DNA from: Paenibacillus sp. Soil750
Lineage (GTDB): Bacteria; Bacillota; Bacilli; Paenibacillales; NBRC-103111
Assembly: GCF_001428045.1 (NCBI RefSeq)
Contig: NZ_LMSD01000040.1
Location: 62,096-126,095 of the forward strand
Length of the DNA: 64,000 bases
Direction of reading: 5' to 3'
A program made the translations under genes and the position numbers. Shown piece after piece: positions 26,070-35,521 of the stretch (within the stretch, counting starts at the first letter, position 1; every line of letters starts with the position of its first letter). The notes beneath the pieces were generated by a model that saw only the letters and a program-made list of their open reading frames with translations, did not search any database and was not told the DNA's origin.

Positions 26070-27668
26070 ATGTTGAAACTTCAAATTCCCAAAAATCGAA
26101 TGAACTACCTCATCAAGCAAATCCCGCTTCACTTTGACGCCATCCGTCTGGAGCAAGGCTGGGAGTATTATCATAAAGGTCGCGTGACCGAGGTTGATCT
26201 CAAAGGGCTTAGTGTTCTGGCCACCGTCACAAGCAAACAAGTCCATAAGGTAGAAGTTCATTTAGAAAATTTCGCTGCGAGTACCTGCACTTGTTCTTTT
26301 GAGGGCTTCTGTCAGCATATTGGTGCTACGTTTTTTAGCCTATACGCCGCCTATGGTCGTGCAGAGCTTGTCCTACAGCAGCTAAAGCAGCAAATCCATA
26401 CACGGAAGAAGCCAGCCCGAAGTGCTGCAGCTTCCGTTATACAAGAACGCAAAGCGGCCGCACAGGCGAATGTGCCTTTGGAAGAGAGTATGCCTAGTGA
26501 TTGGCATCGTTTTTTTGAAGGTAAGTTTCATGGCTTCTCCATCTCGCATCAACATTCCATAGAAACCTTCTATGAGTCCGCTTTGGAGTCGTTGCCGCCT
26601 TATGCAGCCAATTGGCGCGATACGACACGTGAACTCTATATGTTCCATATTGTGCTGTTCATGATGCGGAAGATCGAACAGTTTTATCAAGAAACGAAGA
26701 GCTCTTACCTAAGCTACTACCATGAAAATGGATGCAAAATTTCCGCCAAAAACTGTGAAGATAAGCTTGTCGAATACGTCGATCGGATCGATGTGAACCG
26801 CTCTTTCCTAGCTGAACCTAAGATATGGTTATCTACAATGAAAATGGTTGGAGAATCCGCCCTTCAAGGCAAAGACAGTCCAGTTGATTGGCTGTTCGTG
26901 TATCGTTTCATCTGGTGGAAACTGACCGATCAACCTAGTGCACAGAAAGAGGAAATCGCACGTCTCGACGGTCTTTTGGCCAAGAAGGAACTGCTTCCGA
27001 AGAAAAAGGATACGTTACTTGCGGCTAGAGCGCATTTCGATATTATGCAGGGGCATACCGAGCAAGCCTTCGAACGGCTCGGGCAGCTCGCTCAACCGCA
27101 TGCGAAGGATTTCTTCCTCTATTTAAATAAATTTGCGAGCGATGGACAGTGGGATCACATGTTGATCTGGCTGCGCTGGCTGTTCCCTTCGATAACGAAT
27201 GCGAATCATGATGATTTCCGCACGTTCTGCCAATATTGGCTGGATACGACGAAGCATCTGGCTAACGATAGCGAGTGGGTACAGGTGATGGAGTCCTTAC
27301 TCCCACGTTCCTACTACTATTACACCGCGTATTTGCTGCAAACGAAACGGTACCGTCAGTGGGTCGATTTGCAACTGGCGAATCGGATTTCCCCCTTGAA
27401 TTTATATGGGATGGAGCTTAAAGCGATCGAAGAGCACGACTCGGCGCTGCTCCTTCCGCTCTATCATCAAGCAGCCGAACGGGCTGTTCTGGAGAAAAAT
27501 AGGGCTTCTTACAAGACGGCAGTCCGCCTGTTAAAGAAGCTGCATAGCATTTATAAACACATCGGCCAGGATGACCGCTGGGAGCACTATATTTACCGCT
27601 TAGCGGATAAGTTCTCGCGTTTGCGTGCTTTCCAAGAAGAGCTCAAGAAAGGAAAATGGATTCGATGA
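26070..27668 (+). CDS. SWIM zinc-finger protein, partner of the SNF2 helicase (YwqB-like)
   Basis: 532 residues from ATG 26070 (GGAGGGTAGG upstream); an in-frame ATG at 26028 would add 14 residues but has no SD. The SWIM domain is at about 55-95: ...ASTCTCSFEGFCQHIGATFFSLYAAY, i.e. CxC-x5-C-x-H. The rest is a long helical region of aromatic-rich repeats with no recognised fold. SWIM domains mediate DNA or protein binding in proteins paired with SNF2 ATPases; B. subtilis YwqB beside YwqA is the model I have in mind. The SNF2 gene starts 13 bp before this stop, so the two are translationally coupled. Confidence 0.82.
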   Translation: MLKLQIPKNRMNYLIKQIPLHFDAIRLEQGWEYYHKGRVTEVDLKGLSVLATVTSKQVHKVEVHLENFAASTCTCSFEGFCQHIGATFFSLYAAYGRAELVLQQLKQQIHTRKKPARSAAASVIQERKAAAQANVPLEESMPSDWHRFFEGKFHGFSISHQHSIETFYESALESLPPYAANWRDTTRELYMFHIVLFMMRKIEQFYQETKSSYLSYYHENGCKISAKNCEDKLVEYVDRIDVNRSFLAEPKIWLSTMKMVGESALQGKDSPVDWLFVYRFIWWKLTDQPSAQKEEIARLDGLLAKKELLPKKKDTLLAARAHFDIMQGHTEQAFERLGQLAQPHAKDFFLYLNKFASDGQWDHMLIWLRWLFPSITNANHDDFRTFCQYWLDTTKHLANDSEWVQVMESLLPRSYYYYTAYLLQTKRYRQWVDLQLANRISPLNLYGMELKAIEEHDSALLLPLYHQAAERAVLEKNRASYKTAVRLLKKLHSIYKHIGQDDRWEHYIYRLADKFSRLRAFQEELKKGKWIR

Positions 27669-30532
27669 TCGAAACCAGCGCGCTGACCATTCACGTTAGT
27701 TCCTTACCTAACGGGTCATTATTTCTATGGGGTTCCCGTGAAAACGGTGGTATTTGGGATGCTCTTGATTTAAAACATATGCTATTCGCCTGGCATCGCG
27801 CCTCCTTCTTCGGCACCTTCATGGAACCGAGTGAATGGCAGAACCGGGAAGGCATCGAATTGCAACCGCTTGAAGCGCTTGATTATTTCAGCGAACCCCA
27901 GCCTGTTCAGCACTTACAATTGAAGTGGCATGCTTCTTCCGCTGATGTGATTGCGCTAGCTCCTGCTATTCGCGAGTCGCTTGCGACAGGCCGCTTCATG
28001 CCGGACTATGAGAAATGGAAGTCCGGCGAGATCGGTTGGAAGCTGCAGCTGCCAGAGGAGCTGCAGTTGTTAGAAACACCAGCGATCTCACGCTGGATTC
28101 ATGCGCTGATCCCGGAATGGGTCGATGCCGACGGGATCATGAAAGACAATTTACGCAAGCTGGAAGCTGCGTATCCGTTAATGCGGCGCGGCGATGTCAG
28201 CGCCGAGGTGTGGCTGGACGAGGAAGACTGGCTCGTCAGCATTGGTTGGCGTCAGGACCGGACGCCGATGCGCACGTGCCTGCAGCTCGTGGAGCCAGAC
28301 CTGGCGCACGGCGCAGGCTGGCAGCTGCGCGTGCTGCTGCAGGACCGGCTGGCGCCGGAGGTGCTGCGCACCGTGACGACCATCGGCGAGCCGGTCGCAG
28401 GGGAACAGCCACTGCCGGAGGCGTGGCTGCCTGAACTGGGCCGTGTCGAACGCGACACGGCGAAGTGGGTGCGCATCCTGCCATGGCTGGATGCGGGCGA
28501 AGGCGTCCTCCGTCAGACGGTGACGGAGGAGGAGGCTTGGCGCTTCCTCGCAGAGGGAAGCGTAAGGCTTGTTGAGTCAGGAACAAGCGTGTTCCTGCCA
28601 GCATGGTGGGATCGCATCCGCAAGATGCGACCGAAGCTGCGAGCGAAGATCAAGTCTTCCGTCGGTTCTGGACGGGAGACGATGTTCGGGCTGACCCAGC
28701 TGATGCAGTTCGACTGGAAGCTGGCTGTTGGGGATTTGGAGCTGACGGAGGAAGAATTCCGTCTGTTGTTAGAGGAGAAGCGCAAGCTGATCCAGATTCG
28801 CGGCAACTGGATTCAGCTCGACCCCAAATTCATGGCACAGGTCGAGCAGATTATGAAGCAGGTGCACAAGAAGCAAGGACTTTCGTTCCGCGATGTGCTG
28901 GAACTGCATTTTGCCGGTGACGCAGGCGGCTTGCTGCCAGCTGAGGATGATCCTGACGCGATGCGCTATCTCGACATGGAGGTTGAGCTGAACGAACAGC
29001 TGCGCCACATGATTGACCAGCTGACGCAAACCTCGGCGATTCCGACAATTGAGCCGCCGCCTAGTTTTCATGGCTCACTTCGCCACTATCAAGTGGACGG
29101 CATCTCTTGGCTGTTGTTCTTACGTAGATTCGGCCTTGGCGGCTGCTTAGCCGATGATATGGGTCTCGGGAAAACGATCCAATGGATTACGTACTTGCTC
29201 ACAGTAAAAGAGACCGAGCAGCCAGATACACCATCGTTACTCGTTTGTCCGACCTCTGTGCTAGGCAACTGGCAGATGGAGTTGAAACGATTCGCGCCTT
29301 CCTTGCGCGTCCATCTTCACTATGGACCACAGCGGTTAAAAGGTCCTGCCTTTGGGGAGAAAATCGTTGGCAAATACGATCTCGTCTTAACGTCTTACAC
29401 GCTTTCCCATTTGGATGAGAGTGAGCTTGGCGCTATTGCTTGGAACTCGATCTGTTTGGACGAAGCTCAAAATATCAAGAACGCTTATACCAAGCAAGCT
29501 ACGGCGATTCGCCGCTTGAATGGGTTCCATCGCATCGCTTTAACGGGAACGCCGATCGAGAATCGTCTGACCGAGCTATGGTCGATCTTCGACTTCGCGA
29601 ATCCTGGCTATCTCGGCACGGTACGCGAGTTCACGACTCGCTATGTGAACGCCATCGAGAAGACGCGCGATGAAGCGACGATTGGCAAAGTTCAGAAGCT
29701 GATTCGCCCGTTCCTGCTGCGGCGCGAGAAGAAGGATCCAGCTATCCAGTTGGATCTGCCAGAGAAGAACGAGTCCAAAACGTTCATCTCGCTCACAGCA
29801 GAGCAAGGCTCGTTGTACGAGAACTACATCCAGGATATGTTCGATCGCCTGGATAAACTTTCTGCGATGGAGCGGCGTGGCCTCATCCTCGCTGCGTTGA
29901 CGAAGCTCAAGCAAGTGTGTAACCACCCGGCTTTGCTGCTTAAGGAAGGGCTTGGCACCCCGTGGAGCGGACGCTCCAACAAGCTGGAGCGCTTGCTCGA
30001 GATGGTGCAGGAGTTGCGTCAAGAGGGCGACAAATGCTTGATCTTCACGCAATTTGTCGAGACCGGCAACCTGCTGCAGCATGTGCTTCAGCAGGAGCTC
30101 GGCGAAAAAGTACTGTTCCTGCATGGCGGAACATCCAAGAATGGGCGCGATGAGATGATCGCACACTTTCAAGACAATGATGACCTGCCGGTCGACGAGC
30201 AGCGAAATGTGTTCATTCTTTCGCTGAAGGCCGGCGGTATCGGGCTCAACCTGACGGCGGCGAATCATGTGTTCCACTACGATCGCTGGTGGAACCCCGC
30301 CGTCGAGAATCAGGCCACGGACCGCGCCTTCCGGATCGGCCAAACGCGACATGTGCAGGTGCACAAGTTCGTAACGCTTGGCACGCTGGAGGAGCGCATC
30401 GACGAGATGATCGAGCGCAAGCTCGGCCTCAGCCAGCAGATCGTGGGCTCCGGCGAGAACTGGATCACCGAGCTGTCTACCGACGAGCTGCGCGATTTGT
30501 TCTCACTCCGCCGCGAGTGGGTGGAGGCGTAG
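27656..30532 (+). CDS. SNF2-family DEAD/H ATPase/helicase (YwqA-like)
   Basis: 958 residues. The N-terminal ~450 residues include an SNF2-associated domain (LTEEEFRLLLEEKRKLIQIRGNWIQLDP). The ATPase core follows: LRHYQVDGISWLLFLRRFGLGGCLADDMGLGKTIQ (Walker A), SLLVCPTSVLGNWQMEL, CLDEAQNIKN (DEAQ box), ALTGTPIENRLTELWSIFDF, then the second lobe KCLIFTQFVETG, LSLKAGGIGLNLTAANHVFHYDRWWNPAVENQATDRAFRIGQ and VHKFVTLGTLEERID. It remodels protein-DNA complexes or translocates on DNA. Bases ~28190-28520 are much richer in GC than the rest of the gene. A strong terminator follows. Confidence 0.93.
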   Translation: MDSMIETSALTIHVSSLPNGSLFLWGSRENGGIWDALDLKHMLFAWHRASFFGTFMEPSEWQNREGIELQPLEALDYFSEPQPVQHLQLKWHASSADVIALAPAIRESLATGRFMPDYEKWKSGEIGWKLQLPEELQLLETPAISRWIHALIPEWVDADGIMKDNLRKLEAAYPLMRRGDVSAEVWLDEEDWLVSIGWRQDRTPMRTCLQLVEPDLAHGAGWQLRVLLQDRLAPEVLRTVTTIGEPVAGEQPLPEAWLPELGRVERDTAKWVRILPWLDAGEGVLRQTVTEEEAWRFLAEGSVRLVESGTSVFLPAWWDRIRKMRPKLRAKIKSSVGSGRETMFGLTQLMQFDWKLAVGDLELTEEEFRLLLEEKRKLIQIRGNWIQLDPKFMAQVEQIMKQVHKKQGLSFRDVLELHFAGDAGGLLPAEDDPDAMRYLDMEVELNEQLRHMIDQLTQTSAIPTIEPPPSFHGSLRHYQVDGISWLLFLRRFGLGGCLADDMGLGKTIQWITYLLTVKETEQPDTPSLLVCPTSVLGNWQMELKRFAPSLRVHLHYGPQRLKGPAFGEKIVGKYDLVLTSYTLSHLDESELGAIAWNSICLDEAQNIKNAYTKQATAIRRLNGFHRIALTGTPIENRLTELWSIFDFANPGYLGTVREFTTRYVNAIEKTRDEATIGKVQKLIRPFLLRREKKDPAIQLDLPEKNESKTFISLTAEQGSLYENYIQDMFDRLDKLSAMERRGLILAALTKLKQVCNHPALLLKEGLGTPWSGRSNKLERLLEMVQELRQEGDKCLIFTQFVETGNLLQHVLQQELGEKVLFLHGGTSKNGRDEMIAHFQDNDDLPVDEQRNVFILSLKAGGIGLNLTAANHVFHYDRWWNPAVENQATDRAFRIGQTRHVQVHKFVTLGTLEERIDEMIERKLGLSQQIVGSGENWITELSTDELRDLFSLRREWVEA

Positions 30533-30537
30533 CAGCT

Positions 30538-30585
30538 AAAAGAGGCAGCCTGAGACGTAGTAAAGTCTTTGGCTGCCTCTTTTTT
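30538..30585 (+). terminator. Intrinsic terminator of the SWIM/SNF2 operon
   Basis: Stem AAAAGAGGCAGCC / GGCTGCCTCTTTT with a 20-nt loop, followed by TTTTTTAG. It begins 6 bp past the stop codon. Confidence 0.9.
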
Positions 30586-30615
30586 AGTTTAGAACCATCC
30601 TCATTTCGAGTTATA

Positions 30616-30803
30616 GATAACGTTATGCTATCATTTTATACCATGAGAAAATTCGGAATATAGCCGAATAACGTTATGGCATAGCGCTATTGTCCTTCTA
30701 CAGGCTCTTATTCCTATTAAAAGTAGAAATAGCGTTATGCCATCCTTCTATTTTCTTTGAAAATGTGCTAGTAACCCGAATAACGTTACCGTATAGCGCT
30801 ATT
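30616..30803. repeat. Four-unit palindromic intergenic element, sequence type 2 (copy E)
   Basis: Four 25-nt units start at 30616, 30667, 30728 and 30779 (spacing 51, 61, 51). Each is an interrupted palindrome of the form AATAACGTTATG-N-CATAGCGCTATT; unit 2 folds with 12-bp arms (two G-U pairs), unit 4 nearly so, units 1 and 3 are degenerate. The spacing copies that of the type-1 elements (37863, 41990, 48840, 53543), although the unit sequence is unrelated. It lies in the 573-bp gap between two convergent genes. Confidence 0.75.
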
Positions 30804-30860
30804 GAAATGGGGGTGGAATCTTTGTCTTCCGAAGTAGTACTAAAAAACAATAGATTTAAA

Positions 30861-30907
30861 CACAAAAGAGGTTATCCCAAGTTTCACCTGGGATAATCTC
30901 TTTTGTG
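30861..30907. terminator. Long hairpin, probable bidirectional terminator
   Basis: 19-bp stem with one G-U mismatch: CACAAAAGAGGTTATCCCA / TGGGATAATCTCTTTTGTG, 9-nt loop. It stands between the four-unit element and the YkuI-like gene. The remaining bases to 31105 are pyrimidine-rich on the plus strand with no gene. Confidence 0.6.
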
Positions 30908-31105
30908 CTCCATGCGTATCCGTCGTTCCGTCCCGCTCTATCTCTCTATTTGCACATACTCTTATCTACTCTTCCTCTGATCCCTACTGCTCCCTACCAA
31001 TACTCACCTTTCATTACTACCTTCTACTATCCACACTACCCAACAAGCTAATCCACGGAGTTAACTCTATACACGCCAGCTATCGCGAATGCATAGGGGT
31101 GTTAC

Positions 31106-32293
31106 TCAGATCAACAAATCCAAGAACAAATAATACCCCTCACCCATCGCACACGAGTACGTCTGAATTTGACGCGAGGTATCCAAGTCCGTATAGGCTT
31201 GGGAGAGAATGCCTTGCTTTTGCAAATTCATCATCAGAATGTTAGAGATGAAATACGGCCGCCACGTCCAGTTCGCTTGACGATAGCTCTCGTCTTTGCC
31301 CCACCCATCTTCGGAACGCGTGTAGTTAGAGGAAATCTGGTAGCCATCCCCCTGACAGATGTACATACGGATGCAATTGTCCGTAACGTTACCGATGGTT
31401 TGTTCGATTACCGCATCAGCCTCTTCTGCATTCGAGATGTGAACGGAGGCGTTGATTAACGCATCCAGCCTTTGATGTACACTCAGCAGGTGATGGTATC
31501 GCCTAAATTCATCCTGTCCGAACGATTTAATCTCCTCTTCCAGCATGGCTTTGTAGGCATCTGGACGCTGCAGGTCTGGCTCTGCTTTTGAGAATAAAAA
31601 GCCTTGCACATATCTAGCCCCAACCTGTAAAGCGCTACGCAACTCCTGCTTCGTTTCGACGCCTTCAACGAGTAGGGAAGCACCAATCTGAGCAGAAACG
31701 ATGGAGAATGACTGCATAACTGCCTTGTAGCCGTCGTGGACGATACTCTTTTTCAAAATATTCAGGTCAACCTTCAAGATCTTCGGCTGCAAACTCGCAA
31801 TTCGATCGAAATTACTAAACCCGCTTCCGACATCATCAATAGCGATCGTACATCCGAATTCACGATATAATTCAACAATCCACGTCAGCTCCTGGAGCTT
31901 GCCCGTAAATTCTTCTTCGGTAATTTCAATGACGATCCGCGAGGGATTAATCTTGTATTTTTTTAACAATTCAATCGTTGGTAAGATTCCTGTTCGTTTG
32001 TAGGTTCTATAAATCCAAGAGGGCTTTAGGTTGATAAACAGTTCGCTCTCGTCCGATGCAGCAGCTATTCGTTCTATGGCCTGCTCTCTTAAATGACGAT
32101 CAATCATAAGCTGCATGTCCTCAGACATATCAGGGTCTTTGAAAAAGGGGCCTAAGCTCTCCACACCACTCTGACGAACCCATCTACCTAGTGTTTCATA
32201 CCCTATTATTCGTTGACTCTGCAAAGAGATAATCGGTTGAAAATAGGGACGTACTTCGTGACGCGGCGGAATCTTGATGTTTTTCACCTGCAC
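31106..32293 (-). CDS. ykuI: YkuI-like c-di-GMP-binding EAL protein
   Basis: 395 residues from GTG 32293; its SD AGAAGGAGG lies 6 bp upstream and is also what encodes the spurious RRRR of the longer ATG frame (32323). The EAL domain (about 15-245) has YETLGRW (EAL written ETL), FINLKPSW, IEITEEEF, AIDDVGSGFSNFDRI, ILKVDLNI, LLVEGVET and YVQGFLFSKA, so the metal and catalytic residues seem kept. The C-terminal PAS-like YkuI_C domain follows: CIRMYICQGDGYQIS, NWTWRPYFISNILMM and LSQAYTDLDTSRQIQTYS. Family members bind c-di-GMP, and some have little hydrolysis. It is divergent from the CHASE3 hybrid kinase. Confidence 0.9.
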   Translation of the reverse strand: MQVKNIKIPPRHEVRPYFQPIISLQSQRIIGYETLGRWVRQSGVESLGPFFKDPDMSEDMQLMIDRHLREQAIERIAAASDESELFINLKPSWIYRTYKRTGILPTIELLKKYKINPSRIVIEITEEEFTGKLQELTWIVELYREFGCTIAIDDVGSGFSNFDRIASLQPKILKVDLNILKKSIVHDGYKAVMQSFSIVSAQIGASLLVEGVETKQELRSALQVGARYVQGFLFSKAEPDLQRPDAYKAMLEEEIKSFGQDEFRRYHHLLSVHQRLDALINASVHISNAEEADAVIEQTIGNVTDNCIRMYICQGDGYQISSNYTRSEDGWGKDESYRQANWTWRPYFISNILMMNLQKQGILSQAYTDLDTSRQIQTYSCAMGEGYYLFLDLLI

Positions 32294-32499
32294 AGTGCGC
32301 CTCCTTCTTAGAAAATTTTCCATGTCATATGACTTGACATCCTATATCGTTGTTGACTCATATTTTAAACGACATCGCCCTTTTCCGCAATCTCCCATGG
32401 AAGAAAACATAACATTATCAGATTTTAGAGGAATTTGTTGATGTTTGTCGAATTTCTAAGTGATCTTTTATTCTATTAGAAGTTAGGTGACCGATTGGA

Positions 32500-35388
32500 A
32501 TGAAAACCTTCACGAGATCGCGGATCTCCATGCTATATGTTATTTTAATAGTCCTTTTACTAGCATTCGTCAGTGTATCCAACTACATGGCTTCTCGAAA
32601 TATGGAGAGAGAAAACAATGCGATTGTAAATCAGGCGATTCCGATTCTAACGACGGCCAATAGTTTATTGACCAGCTTAATCAATCAGGAGACGGGGCTC
32701 CGCGGTTACCAACTCGGTGGTGGAAATGAACAGTTTCTTGAACCTTATACCACGGGAAGAGAGCAGGTCGCCATGGATTTAAACACGCTTTCGACCTACG
32801 ACAAGAAATATCCAACCCTACAACTTATTATTGATACCCAGGCGATACCAGCCATTACCAATTTGCAAAAGTACTATGATACGACTTTAGAATTATTCCG
32901 TGCAGGTAAAATTGAAGAAGCGAAAGCCCGTGTCACTGGCGGCAAAACGCTAATGGATCGCTATCGTGTCATTCATACGAGTATTGAAAAAAATATTGGG
33001 CAGATCACGTCTACAGCCTATGAGGCTTCTCAGCGAGCGGGTCAAACCTCCCGTTTGATCACCATTGTCGGCTTCCTAATCGCTCTTCTTGCAGGAGCTA
33101 TGTCCATTATCATCTCCTTACGCTCCTACCAAGCGGAGAAAGAGCTGCGCAAGAGCGAGGAAACTTACCGCTATATGGCCGAGAGTCTGGAATCCCAGAA
33201 CGAGGAAATTATTGCCCAACAAGAGGAACAGCAGATTACGCTGGCTAAGCTGTCTGAGCGCGAACGGGATTTGGAACTCATCTCCTCGTACCAAGAGAAG
33301 CTCACTGGCTATGTGAAATTAACCGATTTCTTGAAACATACGCTCCCTGCGTTATTAAATTCGCTTGCGCAGGATGCCGCCTTGGTTGTCCTTGAGGATC
33401 GCTCAGAGAATGGTGATAGTTCCTACGAGGTCATTCATTCCATCGGGTATCCCAAGGGACATATTCAAACTTCTCGCAGTGAGCTCTTCGGCCCAGCCAG
33501 ACGTGTATTCGATGAGGGTGTTTCGATCACACATACTCGTGACGTGACAGGCAATGAGCAAGGTGTCCATAATGGTATGACACGAGCCATCGATCATTAC
33601 ATTCCGCTCACGGATGACAAGCAAGAAGTCATTGGTTTTCTATTATTGACGAGTTACCAAAGCTCGCTCTATCAAGAAGATAATCAACGTCTAACCAAAG
33701 GTTTAGTTCGTCAATTCGGACTCGCGTTCTATGCACAGGTCGTGAATGATGAGAAGCTGCAACAGGCAGAAAGCCTAGCCTTGCTGAACGATCAACTCAC
33801 GGCAGAGAAATTGCTTTTAGAAGGTCAGCATGACCTTATTCAAAATATTCTAGAGTCCGCCCACGAGGGTATGATGATGTGTGATTCAGAGGGTACGATT
33901 CTCTTTTCCAATCATCGGATGAATCAGTATTTCGGGCTAAATGAACGGATCGGCCAGAACCTTGTTAGCTGCAGCTATGAGATTGGGGCCAAATCGGCTA
34001 GTTTCCATGGGGTAGCAGCTTCCATCGAAGCCTTGATTGATCGCTCGCTGTCTCATTTGACGCAGCGCTTCAGCTTCCAGCAGGACGAACAGCTCCAACA
34101 CGCAGAGCTCTATGCTACCGTTGTTAGCGAAGGCACCGAGCAACAAGGCTACCTCTTCGTTTTCCGTGACCGTACGGAAGAAGAACGCGTGGATGAAATG
34201 AAGAATGAATTCATCTCCATTGTTTCCCATGAGCTGCGGACTCCGCTGGCCAGTGTGCTTGGATTTATCGAAATTTTACTGCATCGCGACCTGCCGCAAG
34301 AGAAGCAGAAACGTTACATGGAAACCATTTATAACGAAGCTCAGCGCTTGTCGAATTTAATCAATGACTTCTTAGATCTACAGCGGATGGAGTCCGGTCG
34401 TCAATCGTACAACTTTGCCCCGATTCATTTGCAGTCTCTCGTCACCGAGATTGCAGAGCAATGGCAGGATAAGCAGCTGCATCAGATCGTCATTCATCAG
34501 CAAGAGCCCGAGCTTTGGGTACGGGCAGATGTTGATCGTATTCGCCAAGTCTTTGATAACCTCATTAGCAATGCTATTAAATACTCGCCGGTAGCCGATC
34601 ACATCGACATTCACTTGTTGACACATGACGGTAAAGTTACCATTGCCATTCAAGATTATGGGCTCGGTATACCATTGGAAGCAAATGAGCATATGTTCTC
34701 GAAATTTTTCCGTGTCGACAACTCCGACCGTCGTCAGATTGGCGGCACAGGCCTCGGACTCGCCATTGTGAAAGAAATCGTCGAGGGCCATGGCGGGAAC
34801 ATCTCCTATACGTCTGAAATGGGGCATGGCACCACGTTCCGTATTGAACTGGACCAATATGAAATTTCCGGCCTTGACGGAAAAATTGTTATTTTCGAAG
34901 ACGATGATAACTTGGCCAAATTAATTCAAGTCGCTTTAAATAAGCTGAGTCTACCTTCCATCCAACTGCGTTCCGCTGAGGAAGGCATGATCGCATTGCG
35001 TCGCTGTGAGGGTGAAGGTCCTGTTCTGTTTATCGTAGACATCCATCTAGAAGGCGAGAAAACAGGCTGGGATTTCATCGCAGACTTGTACAAGCATCCC
35101 GTGCATGCACAAACGCCAGTCATTGTTTCAACAGCGCTCGATCCGCCTCATGATTATCATGAGAAAGAGATTGAGAAATATCTGAAGAAGCCATTCACGA
35201 TGGAACGACTCGTGCAGGTAGCGAAACGCCTGCTCGACAATAAAAGCAGCCTAGCCTACGTTTTCCCAGCTCAAAACAAAGAAACCCTCTCCACCACCCT
35301 AGAACGCAACGGCATTAACGTGCTCAAAATGCAAGAGAATCAGGACATGATTGAGGTTGATCTCATTCGGCCTCCGTCGGACAAGTAA
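32500..35388 (+). CDS. CHASE3 hybrid sensor histidine kinase with C-terminal receiver
   Basis: 962 residues. TM1 at ~11-29; extracellular CHASE3 domain (ITTANSLLTSLINQETGLRGY); TM2 at ~187-206; coiled coil (~215-255); GAF-like domain (~270-420); PAS (~450-560); HisKA with H578 in SHELRTPLASVLGFIEILL; HATPase with NLISNAIKYSP, DYGLGIPLEANEHMFSKFF and GGTGLGLAIVKEIVEGHGG; then a receiver with VIFEDDDN, FIVDIHLEGEKTGWDFI and KKPF. It senses an outside signal, autophosphorylates and passes phosphate to its own receiver. No output regulator is adjacent. SD AGGTGA precedes the ATG by 9 bp. Confidence 0.93.
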   Translation: MKTFTRSRISMLYVILIVLLLAFVSVSNYMASRNMERENNAIVNQAIPILTTANSLLTSLINQETGLRGYQLGGGNEQFLEPYTTGREQVAMDLNTLSTYDKKYPTLQLIIDTQAIPAITNLQKYYDTTLELFRAGKIEEAKARVTGGKTLMDRYRVIHTSIEKNIGQITSTAYEASQRAGQTSRLITIVGFLIALLAGAMSIIISLRSYQAEKELRKSEETYRYMAESLESQNEEIIAQQEEQQITLAKLSERERDLELISSYQEKLTGYVKLTDFLKHTLPALLNSLAQDAALVVLEDRSENGDSSYEVIHSIGYPKGHIQTSRSELFGPARRVFDEGVSITHTRDVTGNEQGVHNGMTRAIDHYIPLTDDKQEVIGFLLLTSYQSSLYQEDNQRLTKGLVRQFGLAFYAQVVNDEKLQQAESLALLNDQLTAEKLLLEGQHDLIQNILESAHEGMMMCDSEGTILFSNHRMNQYFGLNERIGQNLVSCSYEIGAKSASFHGVAASIEALIDRSLSHLTQRFSFQQDEQLQHAELYATVVSEGTEQQGYLFVFRDRTEEERVDEMKNEFISIVSHELRTPLASVLGFIEILLHRDLPQEKQKRYMETIYNEAQRLSNLINDFLDLQRMESGRQSYNFAPIHLQSLVTEIAEQWQDKQLHQIVIHQQEPELWVRADVDRIRQVFDNLISNAIKYSPVADHIDIHLLTHDGKVTIAIQDYGLGIPLEANEHMFSKFFRVDNSDRRQIGGTGLGLAIVKEIVEGHGGNISYTSEMGHGTTFRIELDQYEISGLDGKIVIFEDDDNLAKLIQVALNKLSLPSIQLRSAEEGMIALRRCEGEGPVLFIVDIHLEGEKTGWDFIADLYKHPVHAQTPVIVSTALDPPHDYHEKEIEKYLKKPFTMERLVQVAKRLLDNKSSLAYVFPAQNKETLSTTLERNGINVLKMQENQDMIEVDLIRPPSDK

Positions 35389-35399
35389 TCGTTTATTGA

Positions 35400-35437
35400 T
35401 CTCTCCTACCTATTTTAGGTGGGGGAGATTTTTATTA
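35400..35437 (+). terminator. Intrinsic terminator of the hybrid kinase gene
   Basis: Stem TCTCTCCTACCTA / TAGGTGGGGGAGA (two G-U pairs), 4-nt loop, followed by TTTTTATT. It begins 12 bp past the stop. Confidence 0.8.
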
Positions 35438-35521
35438 TTATTGTGAAGAGGAGGGATTTCCCTACAGAATCGCCAATATAATAGAAAAATAGAGATAAGT
35501 GAAGAGAAAGGGCGTGCCCTC

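Noticed and set aside
28236..28604. Long minus-strand and +1 frames in the SNF2 gene
   Set aside because: Produced by the local high-GC patch, with Arg/Ala/Pro-rich shadow protein; the SNF2 frame is intact.
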